A stretch of DNA of 64,000 nt from Rouxiella sp. WC2420 (lineage in GTDB: Bacteria > Pseudomonadota > Gammaproteobacteria > Enterobacterales > Enterobacteriaceae), in contig NZ_CP165628.1 of the NCBI RefSeq assembly GCF_041200025.1, forward strand, positions 4,464,001-4,528,000, in the 5' to 3' direction. How positions within the stretch are numbered: position 1 is the first letter of the stretch; each line of letters begins with the position of its first letter. The position numbers were made by a program, and so were the translations under genes. The notes below the pieces were generated by a model. It was not told the DNA's origin. It saw only the letters and a list, made by a program, of their open reading frames with translations, and did not search any database. Positions 22,973 through 32,882 of this stretch are shown piece after piece.

Positions 22973-24130
22973 TTAGCGATCGTCATCAAGTTGCAAGGCG
23001 ACATATAACAAAAGGCGATCGTCGAAATTACCCAAATCCAGACCGGTTAATTCAGAGATCCGATTAAGACGATATTCAAGCGTATTGCGATGGATATATA
23101 ACGCCTTCGACGTGGCAGTCGGTTGCACGTTGTGGCTAAACCAGGCGCTCAGGGTGCGCCTCAATAATCCGTTACCGTCAGTGGCTTTCAAACGCGCCAG
23201 CGGACGCACCAGCTCATCGGCCTGCCATCCCCCGCGTAAACTGTCGAGCAGCACTGGCAAGATCAAATCCTGATAAAAATAGCAACGCTGATCCGGCATA
23301 CGCTGTTTGCCTACTGACATGGTAGTTTTAGCGGTGCGATACGAACGGGCGATACTCCCAGGGCCGGTAAAGAAGTTGCCCAGCGACAGACGGACTCGCA
23401 GTCGACCGCTCTCGGTCATTCTGGAGAGCAGGTGATCGACCCGCTGGCGGTGTGACTCCGGGTCCCAACGGTCGTAACTGTTCAGCGCCGGTTTCAGTAC
23501 CACCATTTCGGTCAGCGACACAATGGCGATGAGATTGTCGCGCTCGGGCGTGGTCAACAGTTGCTGCAACTGCTGCAGCTCAGCCATGGCGGTATCGACG
23601 CCAAGCTGGCCGCTGTCCACTTCGACAACCGCTACAACGCGCGGCTTGTTGACATCAATGCCCAAACGCTGTGCCCACTCCATCAGCGCCGGAGTCAACT
23701 CATCCATGCGGATCAGATTGAGGACCAGCTCCTCTCGCAGGCGGCTGTCCTGGGCCAGCATATGCAGTAAACGCGCCTGTTCAAGCATCATTTCCGCCGT
23801 CATGCACACGAGCTCGCCGTATTGCCGCAGCTGGGCTGGATTGCCAGTCAGGCCAATTACACCGACTATCTCCCCGTCAATGCGCAGCGGCAGGTTGATA
23901 CCTGGACGAACGCCGTGCAGATGGCGCGCCACGCCCTCATCAATATCCACCACCCGTTGCTGGGAAATACTCAACAAAGCACCTTCATGCAACTCACCTA
24001 GCCGTTGATCGTCGCCGCTGCCAATAATTTTCCCACGGGAATCCATCACATTAATATTGCTATCAATGATTTGCATGGTACGGGCAACGATAGTCTGTGC
24101 CAGCTTTGCATCCAGGTGATATACCGCCAT
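22973..24130 (-). CDS. cdaR: Carbohydrate diacid regulator CdaR
   Basis: Transcriptional activator of the garD, garLRK and gudPXD genes that responds to glucarate, galactarate and glycerate. The 385 residues match E. coli CdaR (SdaR). The N-terminal sugar diacid recognition domain begins MAVYHLDAKLAQTIVARTM and contains VMDSRGKIIGSGD and LPLRIDGEIVGVIGLTG. The C-terminal PucR-type helix-turn-helix is SKALYIHRNTLEYRLNRI. It lies between gudP and degP. In E. coli cdaR adjoins degP but lies far from gar and gud; here regulator and both aldarate clusters are contiguous. A variant of the shared motif lies 64 bases upstream, suggesting autoregulation. Confidence 0.95.
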   Translation of the reverse strand: MAVYHLDAKLAQTIVARTMQIIDSNINVMDSRGKIIGSGDDQRLGELHEGALLSISQQRVVDIDEGVARHLHGVRPGINLPLRIDGEIVGVIGLTGNPAQLRQYGELVCMTAEMMLEQARLLHMLAQDSRLREELVLNLIRMDELTPALMEWAQRLGIDVNKPRVVAVVEVDSGQLGVDTAMAELQQLQQLLTTPERDNLIAIVSLTEMVVLKPALNSYDRWDPESHRQRVDHLLSRMTESGRLRVRLSLGNFFTGPGSIARSYRTAKTTMSVGKQRMPDQRCYFYQDLILPVLLDSLRGGWQADELVRPLARLKATDGNGLLRRTLSAWFSHNVQPTATSKALYIHRNTLEYRLNRISELTGLDLGNFDDRLLLYVALQLDDDR

Positions 24131-24193
24131 AAGTCGCTGCTCTTTTTAATTAGATTGTTTTAAACAGAATAGACATGGTGGAAAGGTCATACA

Positions 24194-24209
24194 TTGTGCA
24201 AACGCCCAA
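24194..24209 (+). promoter_or_regulatory. Variant of the gar/gud motif upstream of cdaR
   Basis: TTGTGCAAACGCCCAA resembles TGTGCAGGCGCCCAA at the garD promoter with AA in place of GG and one base fewer in the C run. It lies 64 bases upstream of the cdaR start in the opposite orientation. A role in autoregulation is inferred. Confidence 0.4.
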
Positions 24210-24293
24210 AGCTGAAAAAATCAGCTCAGAGTTGGGAGTACCATCACAGTTTGAACGGTCTTAGTTAGGCGAATGCCCATACCGGAATGAGGA

Positions 24294-24315
24294 AAGGCAG
24301 ACCGAAGTCTGCCTT
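24294..24315 (-). terminator. Hairpin after degP
   Basis: AAGGCAGAC/GTCTGCCTT with a CGAA tetraloop, nine base pairs, about 30 bases past the degP stop. A classic terminator stem with a weak U tract. Confidence 0.7.
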
Positions 24316-24345
24316 GGATACTTGAGTTGATGTCTTACGAGGCGA

Positions 24346-25809
24346 TTATTGGGCCAGCAGGTAAATCTGTGTATCACCGCGCTGAATATCCAGCGCCAGC
24401 ACGCCCGGCTTGGTATCCAGAATTTTGCGCAGGTCGCCAAGGTTATTGACCGGCTGCTGGTTAACGCCGTGGATGATGTCGCCTTTCTTCAGACCCACGC
24501 GCGCGGCGGCGGTGCCTGGTTTAACGGTATCAACTTTAACGCCTTTCTGGCCGCCAACATCGCTGTTGCTGAGTTCAGCCCCTTCAATACCGGTGTAAAC
24601 CGTAGCGGAAGCGGTCTGCGATGGCTGAGTGCTCTGCTGCAGAGTCACGTCAACATTCAACGGCTTGCCGTCACGCAGGATGCCGATGGAGATTTTGGTA
24701 CCAATCGCCATAGTCCCCACGTCTGCACGGAAGGAGGCGAAGCTGCTGATAGGTTTACCGTTCATGCTGACAATCACGTCGCCCGCTTTCAGGCCCGCTT
24801 TCTCGGCAGCAGACTTCGGCAATACCTGGCTGATGAATGCGCCGCGCTGAGCATCGACCTTCATCGCTTTAGCCAGCTCGGAATTCAGCTCGGTACCCAT
24901 GATGCCCAGCTCACCGCGTTTCACCTGACCGTACTCGATCATCTGTTTAGACAGGTTTTGCACCATGTTGCTCGGGATTGCAAAACCGATACCGATGTTG
25001 CCGCCGTCCGGGGCCAGAATCGCCGTGTTCAGGCCAATCAGTTCACCGTTGAGGTTAACCAGCGCACCGCCGGAGTTACCACGGTTAATTGCCGCATCGG
25101 TCTGGATGAAGTTTTCATAATTTTCAATGTTCAGACCGCTTCGGCCCAGCGCAGACACGATGCCCGAGGTGGCGGTTTGGCCCAGACCGTATGGGTTACC
25201 GATAGCCACAGTGTAGTCACCGACGCGCAGCTGCTCTGAATCGGCAAACTTGATTGCGGTCAGATTTTTAGCGTCGAGAAGCTGGATCACTGCGATATCG
25301 GACTGTGGATCTTTGCCGATAACTTTAGCGGTAAAACGACGTCCATCGTTAAGCTGTACAGTAATCTTGTTGGCATTTTCAACGACGTGATTGTTGGTGA
25401 CAACATAGCCTTTCGCAGCATCAATAATGACGCCTGAACCCAGCGCCTGGAAAGCCTGTTTGGCTGGAGCCTGTTGCTGCTGGCCGTCATCGTCACCGTC
25501 GTCACCGCCCTGCCCACCTTGTTGGCAGACCGGGGAATTTTGGAATGGGGAACCATCCTGGCAAAGCGGTGAGTTTTCACCGAAGAACTGCTGGAACTGT
25601 TGACCCATGCGAGGCGTTTTAACCGGTGCACTACCGTCTATGTTAATACTTACCACCGAAGGCATAACTTTTTCCAGCATCGGCGCCAGGCTTGGCACTT
25701 GCGTGTTGCTTGAAGAAGCAGTCTCTGCAGCCAATGCCGATGAAACAGGCGCAACAGCCATACCAACACTTAACGCCAGGGCGCTCAAGAATAGAGTAGT
25801 TTTTTTCAT
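24346..25809 (-). CDS. degP: Periplasmic serine protease/chaperone DegP
   Basis: Degrades or refolds misfolded envelope proteins; in E. coli it is induced by sigma-E and CpxR. The 487-residue precursor starts MKKTTLFLSALALSVGMAVA with a Sec signal peptide cut after ALA. The trypsin-like domain has the His/Asp/Ser triad in TNNHVVENA, DPQSDIAVIQL and GNSGGALVNL. Two PDZ domains follow (KRGELGIMGTELNSE..., and GVKVDTVKPGTAAARVGLKK). Loop LA holds two Cys and an unusually acidic/Gln run GGDDGDDDGQQQQ. A longer in-frame version from 25944 has no signal peptide and is rejected. Neighbours dgt and cdaR are as in E. coli. Confidence 0.97.
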   Translation of the reverse strand: MKKTTLFLSALALSVGMAVAPVSSALAAETASSSNTQVPSLAPMLEKVMPSVVSINIDGSAPVKTPRMGQQFQQFFGENSPLCQDGSPFQNSPVCQQGGQGGDDGDDDGQQQQAPAKQAFQALGSGVIIDAAKGYVVTNNHVVENANKITVQLNDGRRFTAKVIGKDPQSDIAVIQLLDAKNLTAIKFADSEQLRVGDYTVAIGNPYGLGQTATSGIVSALGRSGLNIENYENFIQTDAAINRGNSGGALVNLNGELIGLNTAILAPDGGNIGIGFAIPSNMVQNLSKQMIEYGQVKRGELGIMGTELNSELAKAMKVDAQRGAFISQVLPKSAAEKAGLKAGDVIVSMNGKPISSFASFRADVGTMAIGTKISIGILRDGKPLNVDVTLQQSTQPSQTASATVYTGIEGAELSNSDVGGQKGVKVDTVKPGTAAARVGLKKGDIIHGVNQQPVNNLGDLRKILDTKPGVLALDIQRGDTQIYLLAQ

Positions 25810-26015
25810 CAGAAGAAATCTCTTTAAATTATGTGGTGGCGACAAGTTTTGCCACCTTGCCAGGTAGTCGTAAATTGAGATTTTATTAATAACCCGAAGT
25901 TCATCTCCGTCGAATTCACAATAGTAAAAAAGTATTGTCGACATTTACAAAAGCATACTTTTTAATCAGCAGTTTGGGCAATTATTTCACTTAAATTCCG
26001 AGCTTTATCACCCGA

Positions 26016-27533
26016 TTATTCGGCAGCCATCAGCCTGCGATATTCGTCGTAAGCATAAAGATCGGTCATACCGCTGATATAATCCTGAATCATTCGCGCG
26101 CGGTAATAATATTCACTCACCTGCTTTTCATCTTCGCTGCAATTCTGCAATTTGGCTATCGCTTCGCTGTACGCTAAACGATGCTTGGAAGAGAGTTTAT
26201 GAAACAGCCTAGTTTCAATAAGATAGCTGCGATGATCGTCTTGCTCAACTAAATGTGTAAATTCGGTCAACGGCATATCCAGCAGCGGGCTATAAATATC
26301 CAATAGCCCGCTAATGACTCGATATCCCTGGAGTTCCAACTCCTCCACTTCATAGTGGTTGAAAACATGTTTACGCGCCACGCTTTTATATATTTCCAGC
26401 AGGCGATTAGGCTGGCTGTCGTCCTCGAGTAATGCCTGATTGAAGATTCCTGAATATATTGACGATAAATTACTTATAAATCGTTTAGCCGCGTGCGGTA
26501 CCAGCTGTTTCACCGTTTGTACCCGCAGCTCCATAAAGAAGTAATCTACCGGATTGCGGAACGTTTTGGCGCGATCCATTTTTTGATAAGCAGTCTCGAC
26601 CACGCTTTCAAAAAGATCGTTTGGCTGGCTCTTTCCCCACTGATATTTAAGGTGCTTATAGAGCTGCTCGACGGTAAAAATGTTTTTTTCCACCGCGTCT
26701 TCAAGATCGGCAATACAGTAGGAAATATCATCCGCCGCTTCCATGATGTAAGTCAGTGGAAAACGACTGAATTCACCCAGCTGCAACTCATCGCGCATCC
26801 GGCAAATAAACGGCTCTTCCGAAAGGTAAAATCCCGGTTTTTTCATAAGATAATCAAAGGATTCTGGCAAAGAATCAAACCAATAGGCTGGCCTTGTATA
26901 TTTCAGGATACAGGCGGTCTGACTGAAGGTAAGGTTAAGTTTTAACAGGGTAAAGACCAGTCGGATAGCCTGCGCGTTGCCGTCGAAATGGCACAGATCG
27001 TAGCGGACTTTTTTGCGCAGCTGGTTTAATTCCTGGTTCTGCGAATCGAGACGCAGAAAATCCAGGCTACAGTTTTCAAATGCCGAACTGCCGCTTTTAA
27101 GGCTGGCGATATCCATCCGTTTTGCAAACCAGTTGTTTATTGCCGATTCGCCAAAATGGCCAAACGGCGGGTTGCCGATATCGTGCATCAGGCAGGCCAT
27201 TTCCACAACACTTTCAAAGGGTTCGGTTGATTCACTCAGGCCGAAATTCTCCAGCCCGCCGTCTTTTCGCAGGCGATGCAAGACCTCTTTGGCAATATGA
27301 CGCCCCACCTGCTGGACCTCCATGGAATGCGTCAGGCGACTGCGCACCGCCGCGTTTTTTTCCAGTGGAAAGACCTGCGTTTTTTGCTGCAGGCGGCGGA
27401 TGGCAGCAGAATTGATGATCCGCCCGCGATCGCTTTCAAACTGACGGATGATATCGTATTCGTCGGCTGCTGCGAGCGTTGGACTAAAGGGACGTTGGAA
27501 GTTGAATTTCGTTTTAAAATCGATCCCAGACAT
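26016..27533 (-). CDS. dgt: dGTP triphosphohydrolase Dgt
   Basis: HD-domain enzyme that hydrolyses dGTP to deoxyguanosine and triphosphate. It has 505 residues, the exact E. coli length. Metal-binding residues appear in [18 protein letters not shown] (first His), [18 protein letters not shown] (HD pair) and [19 protein letters not shown] (last Asp). The start [18 protein letters not shown] has GGGAA upstream. It is divergent from mtnN with a 177-base gap, the same arrangement as E. coli. Confidence 0.97.
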   Translation of the reverse strand: MSGIDFKTKFNFQRPFSPTLAAADEYDIIRQFESDRGRIINSAAIRRLQQKTQVFPLEKNAAVRSRLTHSMEVQQVGRHIAKEVLHRLRKDGGLENFGLSESTEPFESVVEMACLMHDIGNPPFGHFGESAINNWFAKRMDIASLKSGSSAFENCSLDFLRLDSQNQELNQLRKKVRYDLCHFDGNAQAIRLVFTLLKLNLTFSQTACILKYTRPAYWFDSLPESFDYLMKKPGFYLSEEPFICRMRDELQLGEFSRFPLTYIMEAADDISYCIADLEDAVEKNIFTVEQLYKHLKYQWGKSQPNDLFESVVETAYQKMDRAKTFRNPVDYFFMELRVQTVKQLVPHAAKRFISNLSSIYSGIFNQALLEDDSQPNRLLEIYKSVARKHVFNHYEVEELELQGYRVISGLLDIYSPLLDMPLTEFTHLVEQDDHRSYLIETRLFHKLSSKHRLAYSEAIAKLQNCSEDEKQVSEYYYRARMIQDYISGMTDLYAYDEYRRLMAAE

Positions 27534-27710
27534 GATTCCCTACCTTATCAGTCACTTCATCCATTGCGATTGCCCTCGAGCGCTGGCAGCAAACGCATTA
27601 TTTCTTGCCTTTAGCCATGATAGACTATGCCGCATTGATCGAGGTCGTGTCCAACATGCCCTGCATCGAAATGATGAAGGGAACATTTTTATCTGCTGCG
27701 AGTATTCATT

Positions 27711-28418
27711 ATGAAAGTAGGCATTATTGGCGCCATGGAACAAGAAGTTACCCTGCTGCGCGACAAAATCGAAAACCGTCAAACCATTCAGCGTGCTGGC
27801 TGTGAAATCTACACCGGCCAGCTGCACGGCGTTGACGTCGCGCTGCTGAAATCCGGCATTGGTAAAGTCTCGGCTGCCATGGGCACGACCCTGCTGCTGG
27901 AACACTGCAAACCTGACGTGGTTATCAACACAGGTTCCGCCGGTGGTCTGGCCAAGACCTTGAAAGTAGGCGATATCGTGGTTTCCGAAGAAGTACGTTA
28001 TCACGACGCCGATGTCACCGCTTTTGGCTATGAGCCGGGCCAGATGGCAGGTTGCCCGCCTTCTTTCGTTGCCGACGCAGCACTTATCAAGCTGGCTGAG
28101 AGCTGTATCACCGGGCTGAATCTGAATGCCGTTCGCGGTCTGATTTGCAGCGGCGATGCCTTTATCAACGGTGCTGAACCTCTTGCTCGCATTCGCAATA
28201 CCTTCCCAAGCGTAGCTGCTGTAGAGATGGAAGCAGCCGCAGTGGGTCACGTTTGCCACCTGTTCGGTACGCCATTTGTTGTGGTGCGCGCGATTTCCGA
28301 CGTCGCAGACACTGAATCACACCTGAGCTTTGAAGAGTTCCTGGTGGTTGCCGCCGAGCAGTCAACTCTGATGGTTGATGCAATGCTGAAATCACTGGCT
28401 GCCAATCCGCTGCGTTAA
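27711..28418 (+). CDS. mtnN: 5'-methylthioadenosine/S-adenosylhomocysteine nucleosidase
   Basis: Cleaves methylthioadenosine and S-adenosylhomocysteine to adenine and a thioribose/ribosyl product; feeds methionine salvage and, with LuxS, AI-2 formation. The 235-residue protein begins [20 protein letters not shown] with Glu12 in place. [24 protein letters not shown] (purine-side Glu) and [13 protein letters not shown] (catalytic Asp) complete the active site. btuF follows after 40 bases and is probably cotranscribed, as in E. coli. Confidence 0.97.
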   Translation: MKVGIIGAMEQEVTLLRDKIENRQTIQRAGCEIYTGQLHGVDVALLKSGIGKVSAAMGTTLLLEHCKPDVVINTGSAGGLAKTLKVGDIVVSEEVRYHDADVTAFGYEPGQMAGCPPSFVADAALIKLAESCITGLNLNAVRGLICSGDAFINGAEPLARIRNTFPSVAAVEMEAAAVGHVCHLFGTPFVVVRAISDVADTESHLSFEEFLVVAAEQSTLMVDAMLKSLAANPLR

Positions 28419-28458
28419 TCGGCGGTAGATGCGTCACATAACATAAAGGCTGCTCACC

Positions 28459-29265
28459 TTGCGCAAACTGCTACTGTTAATCGCTCTGTGGCTGCCTTTG
28501 GCGGCGCAGGCGCAGGTTGCCGAAAGGGTGATTAGCCTGGCTCCCAACCTGACCGAGCTGGCTTATGCGGCGGGTCTGGGTGATAAGCTGGTGGCAGTTA
28601 GCGCTTACTCAGACTACCCTCCGCAGGCTTTGAGTCTCGAGCAGGTGGCTAATTGGCAGGGGATTAACGTCGAACGGATTTTGGCGTTGAAACCCGATCT
28701 GCTGCTAGCGTGGCGCGGGGGAAATCCGCAGCGCCCGCTGGAACAACTGGCCTCGTTTGGCATCCCTATCGTTTATCTGGATCCTGAAAGCGTGGAGCAG
28801 GTTGCCGATGCTCTAGATCAATTAGCAGCGTACAGCGCTTCACCAAAAACAGGCCATGACGCGGCGCAACAAATCAGACAACAGCTCGCTGAACTGCGCG
28901 CTAACCATCCTAAGAAAACCGCCGTGCCGGTGTTTATACAATTCTCAACCCAGCCACTGTTTACCTCTTCCGGTAAAACCTTGCAGAGTCAGATAGCCAG
29001 CCTGTGCGGCGCCGAGAATATTTTTGCCGCTAGTCCGGCGCCCTGGCCGCAGGTGAGCCGCGAGCAGGTGTTAAGCCGACAACCGAAGGCGATCATTTTT
29101 CCCGGTAATGAAAAGCAGCAGGCGGATATCCGCACCTTCTGGCAGGGGCAACTCGATGTGCCAATGCTGGCGGTAAACGCTGACTGGTTTAACCGCGCCG
29201 GTCCTCGAGTGATGCTGGCTGCTCAGCAGCTATGTGCTGAGATTGATGCGTTGAAACGCCAGTGA
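28459..29265 (+). CDS. btuF: Vitamin B12 periplasmic binding protein BtuF
   Basis: Periplasmic protein that delivers cobalamin to the BtuCD ABC transporter. The 268-residue precursor starts at TTG (28459) with AAAGG upstream; this start gives a complete Sec signal peptide, [17 protein letters not shown]. The mature class III binding fold contains [40 protein letters not shown] and a C-terminal [16 protein letters not shown]. It follows mtnN closely. yadS, next to btuF in E. coli, is absent, so btuF now converges directly on erpA with a shared terminator between them. Confidence 0.94.
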   Translation: MRKLLLLIALWLPLAAQAQVAERVISLAPNLTELAYAAGLGDKLVAVSAYSDYPPQALSLEQVANWQGINVERILALKPDLLLAWRGGNPQRPLEQLASFGIPIVYLDPESVEQVADALDQLAAYSASPKTGHDAAQQIRQQLAELRANHPKKTAVPVFIQFSTQPLFTSSGKTLQSQIASLCGAENIFAASPAPWPQVSREQVLSRQPKAIIFPGNEKQQADIRTFWQGQLDVPMLAVNADWFNRAGPRVMLAAQQLCAEIDALKRQ

Positions 29266-29272
29266 GCAAAAA

Positions 29273-29299
29273 AAAACCCGTGCAAACGCACAGGGTTTT
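29273..29299. terminator. Bidirectional terminator between btuF and erpA
   Basis: Stem AAAACCC GTGC / GCAC(A)GGGTTTT with an AAAC loop and A/T runs on both sides, lying between the convergent ends of btuF and erpA. It can serve both directions. Confidence 0.85.
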
Positions 29300-29321
29300 A
29301 TGTTCAGGCAAATCTTCAGGA

Positions 29322-29696
29322 TTAGATACTGAAAGAGGATCCGCAGCCGCAGGTAGTTTTCGCGTTCGGGTTGGTGACCACAAAGCGCGAACCTTCCAGG
29401 CCCTCAGTGTAGTCAACCGATCCGCCGACCAAATATTGCAGGCTCATCGGGTCAACCACCAGCGCAACGCCAGATTTCTCAATGGTCATGTCGCCGTCGT
29501 TGATCTTGTCGTCAAAGGTAAAGCCGTATTGGAATCCGCTGCAACCGCCGCCGGTAATATACACGCGAAGTTTCAGCTCGGGATTTTCCTCATCTGCCAC
29601 CAGATTTTTAACTTTACGAGCAGCGGCTTCAGTAAACTGTAACGGCAGCGCAACATGCTCGTCCAGGGTTGGCTCGCTTAAAATAGGTTCACTCAT
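29322..29696 (-). CDS. erpA: Iron-sulfur cluster insertion protein ErpA
   Basis: A-type carrier that passes Fe-S clusters to targets, including IspG/IspH in isoprenoid synthesis. About 124 residues from the chosen ATG at 29696, which follows GGGAGC; an upstream ATG adding MGAKT is less likely. The three cluster-binding cysteines are present in [11 protein letters not shown] and at the C-terminus in [11 protein letters not shown]. It sits between clcA and btuF as in other enterobacteria. Function is essential in E. coli under aerobic conditions. Confidence 0.96.
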   Translation of the reverse strand: MSEPILSEPTLDEHVALPLQFTEAAARKVKNLVADEENPELKLRVYITGGGCSGFQYGFTFDDKINDGDMTIEKSGVALVVDPMSLQYLVGGSVDYTEGLEGSRFVVTNPNAKTTCGCGSSFSI

Positions 29697-29830
29697 AGTT
29701 TTTGCTCCCAATCCGAATTCTGTTCAGGCCGCCGGATTGACTGTCTGAATAATGAACTGATTATCTTATACCTGCATCTTAGATACAAGTATGGGCCGTT
29801 TTCATCACCGCGTCCCGCAAAATTTAAGGC

Positions 29831-31273
29831 TTATTTTTGCGTAACCGTGCTCTCTGCCTCGGCAGTCTGACGCGCGGCCAAATTCGCCTGTTCGCGTTCC
29901 TGCTTCTGTAAGGTGCGGGTTAAAAGTGCAGAATACAAGGGCTTGCCGCCAAGAAACTGGGCCAGCAGCGTCGCACCGAGACAGGTGATGATCATCGGTA
30001 AAATCAGCTGATAATTTTCGGTCATCTCCAATACCAGCACGATGCCAGTCAGCGGCGCTCGCACTGTAGCGGCAAACAATGCTCCCATCCCGGCAATAGC
30101 GAAGGTTCCCGGCTGAATACCGTATTGTGGAAACATCGCCGCCGCGGCCATGCCAAAAGCGGTGCCTAGCAGCGTGCCCAGCGCCAGCATCGGGGCAAAA
30201 ATCCCGCCCGGTGCACCCGATGAGAAGCACAACAGTGTCGTGACCACGCGGGTGATAAAAATAAACAGCAGCGCTCCGAGCGAATAAGTCCCCATCGCCG
30301 CCAGCGGGATCAGCGCAAAACCACCACCGGCAGCTTCGGGTTTAATCAATCCCAACAACCCGCAAACGCCGCCGAGCAGGCCTCCAATCAGCAGGATCTT
30401 TTGCAGATTTCCACCGTGAATACGGGCGAAAAAATCCTGAGTGCGAAATATCAGCGCATTGAAACAGACGCCTACAATGCCAAACACCATGCCCAGCACC
30501 AGATAGAGCCAAAAAGTATTCAGTGATACATTTGCCAGCACGCCAACGTTGATAACCGCCCTTTCACCGTTGAATAAGCGGTAAACAATGCTCGACATAA
30601 TTACGCCGATAAACACCGCTTTAACTGAAATAAGGCTGTAGCGAAACTGCAAACGCATCTCTTCGATGATAAAAAGAATCCCCGCCAGCGGTGCATTAAA
30701 CGCGGCGGAAAGTCCTGCCGCGGCACCGGTTGCCAGCAGACTGTGACGAGCTTCGGCGCTGCGCATGTGGAAAATATCAGCCAGCATCTTGCCAAGGTTA
30801 GCGCCCATCTGCACCGTAGGCCCTTCTCGCCCCAGCACCATACCCGCGCCCAGAGTGCCCATCCCGCCGACAAACTTTACCGGAATGACTCGCCACCAGC
30901 GCACCGGCCGCAGCTCTTCCAGCGCCCCTTCGATTTCCGGAATGCCCGAACCACTCGCTTCAGGAGCAAATTTGCGTACCAGATAATAACCGACCATTGC
31001 CAGTAGAGCCGAAACGATAAAGGTCAGCGGCCACAGCAGCCAGAAGTGGCCGCTTACGCTATCCAGCCCAGAAAGCCTGACATGTTGTACCCAGTCGACG
31101 GCTTTTTCGAACGCCACGCCAAGCAGGCCAGCCACGATCCCCACCAACGCGGCAACGATAAGAATAGCGACCGGCGTTTTATCCCGGCGCAAAAATTGAC
31201 GCAGAATGACGCTGGGTCTTCTGCGCTCAGGGAGGCCTGAGACATCAGGGCTAGTTTCGAGAGATTCTTTCAT
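29831..31273 (-). CDS. clcA: H+/Cl- exchange transporter ClcA
   Basis: Inner-membrane antiporter moving two Cl- for one H+, important in extreme acid resistance. It has 480 residues with 14-18 membrane helices. Selectivity motifs are [35 protein letters not shown] (gating Glu), [18 protein letters not shown] and [18 protein letters not shown]. The C-terminus is short and charged, without CBS domains, as in E. coli ClcA. It is divergent from hemL across 242 bases. Confidence 0.96.
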   Translation of the reverse strand: MKESLETSPDVSGLPERRRPSVILRQFLRRDKTPVAILIVAALVGIVAGLLGVAFEKAVDWVQHVRLSGLDSVSGHFWLLWPLTFIVSALLAMVGYYLVRKFAPEASGSGIPEIEGALEELRPVRWWRVIPVKFVGGMGTLGAGMVLGREGPTVQMGANLGKMLADIFHMRSAEARHSLLATGAAAGLSAAFNAPLAGILFIIEEMRLQFRYSLISVKAVFIGVIMSSIVYRLFNGERAVINVGVLANVSLNTFWLYLVLGMVFGIVGVCFNALIFRTQDFFARIHGGNLQKILLIGGLLGGVCGLLGLIKPEAAGGGFALIPLAAMGTYSLGALLFIFITRVVTTLLCFSSGAPGGIFAPMLALGTLLGTAFGMAAAAMFPQYGIQPGTFAIAGMGALFAATVRAPLTGIVLVLEMTENYQLILPMIITCLGATLLAQFLGGKPLYSALLTRTLQKQEREQANLAARQTAEAESTVTQK

Positions 31274-31515
31274 GATGTTCTTTTTAATGAAGAAGAATGA
31301 AAATCAGACTGAAGAGTTAACCATAAAAATCGCATATTCAGTATGCATAATATATTTCTTAACCTTTCACAGGCCGTGAAACATTTCCTATCGACGCTAT
31401 GTTCTCTAGAATAGGGCACATCGTCCGGCGGTCCATGAAGATCGTCGTGCCACTATACTATTTTTCTTAGTGCGAGCTTATCCTCTCAGCACGAAAAAAA
31501 ACCAGGAGCCGATCA

Positions 31516-32796
31516 ATGAGTAAGTCAGAAAGTTTATTCACCCAAGCGCAAACGCTGATCCCCGGTGGTGTTAACTCGCCGGTTCGCGCGTTCAATGGCG
31601 TTGGCGGTGCCCCACTATTCATTGAACGCGCCGACGGTGCGTTGTTATACGATGCCGACGGCAAATCCTATATCGACTATGTCGGTTCATGGGGTCCGAT
31701 GGTACTGGGGCACAACAATGCTAAAATCCGCAACGCCGTGATCGAAGCCGCCGAGCGCGGCCTGAGCTTTGGTGCACCGACCGAGCAGGAAGTCACTATG
31801 GCTGAGTTGGTCACCAAACTGGTGCCAAGCATGGACATGGTGCGCATGGTTAACTCTGGCACCGAAGCGACCATGAGCGCGATTCGTCTGGCCCGTGGTT
31901 TCACCCATCGCGACAAGATCATCAAATTTGAAGGCTGCTATCACGGCCACGCCGACTGCCTGCTAGTAAAAGCCGGCTCAGGCGCGTTGACTCTCGGCCA
32001 GCCAAACTCCCCGGGCGTACCGGCTGATTTTGCGAAGCACACCTTAACTTGTACCTATAACGATCTGTCCTCGGTTCGCGCGGTGTTCGAACAGTATCCG
32101 ACAGACGTCGCCTGTATCATCGTGGAGCCGGTTGCCGGCAACATGAACTGCGTGCCGCCGTTGCCGGAATTCCTGCCGGGACTGCGTGCATTGTGCGACG
32201 AGTTTGGCGCGCTGCTGATTATCGACGAAGTGATGACCGGTTTCCGCGTCGCGCTCGGCGGTGCTCAGGAATACTACAATGTGAAACCTGACCTGACCTG
32301 TCTGGGTAAAATTATCGGTGGCGGTATGCCGGTTGGTGCATTTGGTGGGCGTCGCGACGTGATGCAGGCGCTGGCACCAACCGGACCGGTTTACCAGGCC
32401 GGTACACTGTCGGGCAACCCAATTGCCATGGCGGCGGGCATTGCCTGTTTGACTCAGGTTGCAGAACCGGGCGTGCATCAGAAACTCACCGAACTCACCA
32501 CTCAGCTGGCAGAAGGCCTGAAAGCCGCCGCGGCGGCAGAAAACATTCCGTTGGTGGTTAACCACGTAGGTGGCATGTTTGGCCTGTTCTTCTCAGAACT
32601 GCCAACCATCACCAGCTATGATGACGTGATGAAGAGCAACGTAGAGCGTTTCAAAAAGTTCTTCCATCTGATGCTGGAAGAAGGCGTTTATCTGGCCCCT
32701 TCAGCGTTTGAGGCGGGCTTTATGTCCCTGGCCCACACGCCAGAAGACATCCAGCACACAATCGACGCTGCACGCCGCAGCTTCGCTAAACTTTGA
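31516..32796 (+). CDS. hemL: Glutamate-1-semialdehyde 2,1-aminomutase
   Basis: PLP enzyme that converts glutamate-1-semialdehyde to 5-aminolevulinate, the committed precursor of haem and sirohaem. It has 426 residues, the E. coli length. Fold-type I aminotransferase signs are [50 protein letters not shown] and the PLP lysine in [25 protein letters not shown] lies upstream of ATG. In E. coli fhuB adjoins hemL; here about 3.7 kb of AT-rich DNA separates them. Confidence 0.98.
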   Translation: MSKSESLFTQAQTLIPGGVNSPVRAFNGVGGAPLFIERADGALLYDADGKSYIDYVGSWGPMVLGHNNAKIRNAVIEAAERGLSFGAPTEQEVTMAELVTKLVPSMDMVRMVNSGTEATMSAIRLARGFTHRDKIIKFEGCYHGHADCLLVKAGSGALTLGQPNSPGVPADFAKHTLTCTYNDLSSVRAVFEQYPTDVACIIVEPVAGNMNCVPPLPEFLPGLRALCDEFGALLIIDEVMTGFRVALGGAQEYYNVKPDLTCLGKIIGGGMPVGAFGGRRDVMQALAPTGPVYQAGTLSGNPIAMAAGIACLTQVAEPGVHQKLTELTTQLAEGLKAAAAAENIPLVVNHVGGMFGLFFSELPTITSYDDVMKSNVERFKKFFHLMLEEGVYLAPSAFEAGFMSLAHTPEDIQHTIDAARRSFAKL

Positions 32797-32821
32797 TAAA
32801 CAAACACGCATAAATAGAGCA

Positions 32822-32875
32822 TTGCCTCAGGTTTTCTGAAGAAGGGTTGCCAATATTTTTGCAAGCCTGAGGCAA
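32822..32875. terminator. Long stem-loop between convergent hemL and the 548-residue gene
   Basis: TTGCCTCAGG/CCTGAGGCAA pairs at 32822-32831 and 32866-32875 with a 34-base loop. Lying between convergent stops, it may terminate either or both transcripts. It is also the left boundary of the AT-rich insertion. Confidence 0.5.
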
Positions 32876-32882
32876 AGTCAAT

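Noticed and set aside
24349-25239. 296-codon rightward frame over degP
   Set aside because: Antisense shadow of degP with no ribosome site or recognisable product.
27552-28259. 235-codon leftward frame over mtnN
   Set aside because: Antisense to mtnN, whose catalytic residues and start are clear.
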